A program made the translations under genes and the position numbers. Under the pieces are notes generated by a model that saw only the letters and a program-made list of their open reading frames with translations, had not been told where the DNA came from and searched no databases. Below, one piece after another: positions 7,723 through 8,530 of a stretch of 8,530 nucleotides of DNA. The DNA is taken from positions 1 through 8,530 of the forward strand of contig CAJMQV010000079.1 of assembly GCA_905215575.1 (NCBI GenBank). Direction: 5' to 3'. How positions within the stretch are numbered: the stretch's first letter is position 1; every line of letters begins with the position of its first letter. Source of the stretch: an uncultured bacterium (lineage in GTDB: Bacteria > Bacteroidota > Bacteroidia > Bacteroidales > Bacteroidaceae).

Positions 7723-7818
7723 CAAGTTTTTCATCTATTTAAAGAAGAATATATACGGAACACATCCGCCTGATTTATGTCCTTAAACTTGATTCCAAGC
7801 CGCATCGGATAACACCCA

Positions 7819-7853
7819 TAAAAAGAAGGGGTTGCACTTTGCAGTGCAACCCC
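7819..7853 (-). terminator. Rho-independent terminator of pckA with a GCAA tetraloop
   Basis: On the - strand GGGGTTGCACT pairs perfectly with AGTGCAACCCC (11 bp) around the loop GCAA, a stable GNRA tetraloop, followed by TTCTTTTTA. The stem starts about 25 nt after the pckA stop. The + side has no T-tract, so it terminates leftward transcription only and isolates pckA from dsbD. Confidence 0.9.
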
Positions 7854-7877
7854 CGATTTATCCTATTTTGATATTGA

Positions 7878-8530
7878 TTACAACTTAGGACCAGCAGCAA
7901 CCAAAGCCTTACCAGCTTCGTTGCCAGTGAACTTAGCGAAGTTCTTGATGAAGCGTCCAGCCAAATCCTTAGCCTTCTCTTCCCACTTGCAAGCGCAATC
8001 GTAAGTGTCACGTGGATCCAAGATCTTAGGATCAACACCCGGCAACTCTGTAGGAACAACGAAGTCGAAGTAAGGAATAGTCTTAGTTGGAGCAGACTCG
8101 ATAGAACCGTCCAGGATAGCGTCGATGATACCACGAGTATCCTTAATAGAGATACGCTTGCCAGTACCGTTCCAACCAGTGTTCACCAAGTAAGCCTTAG
8201 CACCAGTCATTTCCATCTTCTTAACCAACTCCTCAGCGTACTTAGTTGGGTGCAAGCTCAAGAATGCAGCACCGAAGCAAGCAGAGAATGTTGGAGTAGG
8301 CTCAGTGATACCACGCTCAGTACCAGCCAACTTAGCAGTAAATCCTGACAGGAAGTAGTACTGTGCCTGCTCTGGGTTCAGGATAGATACTGGAGGCAAT
8401 ACACCGAAGGCATCAGCTGACAGGAAGATAACCTGCTTAGCGTGAGGACCCTTAGAAACCGGCTTAACGATGTTCTCGATGTGGTAGATAGGATAAGAAA
8501 CACGAGTGTTCTCAGTTACGCTCTTATCAG
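7878..8530 (-). CDS. pckA: Phosphoenolpyruvate carboxykinase (ATP), C-terminal part; 5' end outside the window
   Basis: PckA interconverts oxaloacetate plus ATP with PEP, CO2 and ADP in the cytoplasm. In anaerobic Bacteroidales it can also run in the CO2-fixing direction on the route to succinate. The last 216 codons are present, beginning DKSVTENTRVSYPIYHIEN at 8528 and ending LVAAGPKL, of about 535-540 in the family. TENTRVSYP holds the Arg equivalent to E. coli Arg333 (8504-8502). FLSGFTAKLAGTERG is typical of the family, and TGWNGTGKRISIKDT contains the adenine-contacting Arg and Thr equivalent to E. coli 449 and 455. The kinase P-loop and metal ligands lie in the missing part. The TTG at 8399 that could be read as a start is an internal Leu (ADAFGVLPPVS continues through it). 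Codons are strongly biased (Lys almost only AAG, Asn AAC, Ala mostly GCT), unlike its neighbours, which suggests very high expression. Confidence 0.97.
   Translation of the reverse strand, partial: DKSVTENTRVSYPIYHIENIVKPVSKGPHAKQVIFLSADAFGVLPPVSILNPEQAQYYFLSGFTAKLAGTERGITEPTPTFSACFGAAFLSLHPTKYAEELVKKMEMTGAKAYLVNTGWNGTGKRISIKDTRGIIDAILDGSIESAPTKTIPYFDFVVPTELPGVDPKILDPRDTYDCACKWEEKAKDLAGRFIKNFAKFTGNEAGKALVAAGPKL

Noticed and set aside
7775..8134. 119-codon - strand frame overlapping the pckA end
   Set aside because: It lies in another frame of pckA, whose own frame is unmistakable, and runs through the pckA terminator.
8397..8399. TTG as a start codon for a short 173-residue PckA
   Set aside because: The frame continues upstream to the window edge with conserved PckA sequence, so this TTG is an internal Leu codon in AFGVLPPVS.

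Overview
The window looks like ordinary chromosomal backbone from a member of the Bacteroidales, most likely Bacteroides or Phocaeicola. The evidence is the protein sequences (a three-domain DsbD with C-(x4)-C, TPCVWP and GCVNC motifs, a PqqL-like M16 peptidase, an ATP-type PEP carboxykinase), the A/T-rich leaders without Shine-Dalgarno sequences, and two Bacteroidota-type -7 boxes (TAnnTTTG, both TATCTTTG). This assignment is inferred from recognition of the families, not from a search. I see no mobile element, CRISPR array, tRNA/rRNA gene or phage gene.

Layout. At the left edge is the 3' part of typA/bipA on the + strand (1-1529), a ribosome-associated translational GTPase. Everything else is on the - strand and converges on it. 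Reading leftwards from the right edge: the 3' part of pckA (8530-7878) with its own GNRA-loop terminator; a 242-bp A/T-rich gap with a putative promoter; dsbD (7635-5563), an inner-membrane thiol reductase; a 939-residue exported M16 zinc metallopeptidase (5563-2744) whose start codon overlaps the dsbD stop in TAATG; a strong terminator; a 173-bp gap with a second putative promoter; and a secreted alpha/beta-hydrolase (2570-1608). A hairpin with T-tracts on both sides (about 1546-1595) separates the convergent esterase and typA.

Functionally there are four transcription units: typA (translation and stress), pckA (gluconeogenesis / PEP-oxaloacetate interconversion, with the codon use of a highly expressed gene), the dsbD-M16 operon (envelope redox and proteolysis), and the orphan esterase. 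The dsbD-M16 pair is the only real functional coupling. The peptidase has seven cysteines after its predicted signal peptide, one of them two residues from a zinc ligand, so a shared requirement for a reduced thiol is a reasonable but untested idea.

I did not find a convincing new system. The findings are modest: a coupled operon, its possible redox logic, paired promoter boxes, terminators and a small A/T palindrome.
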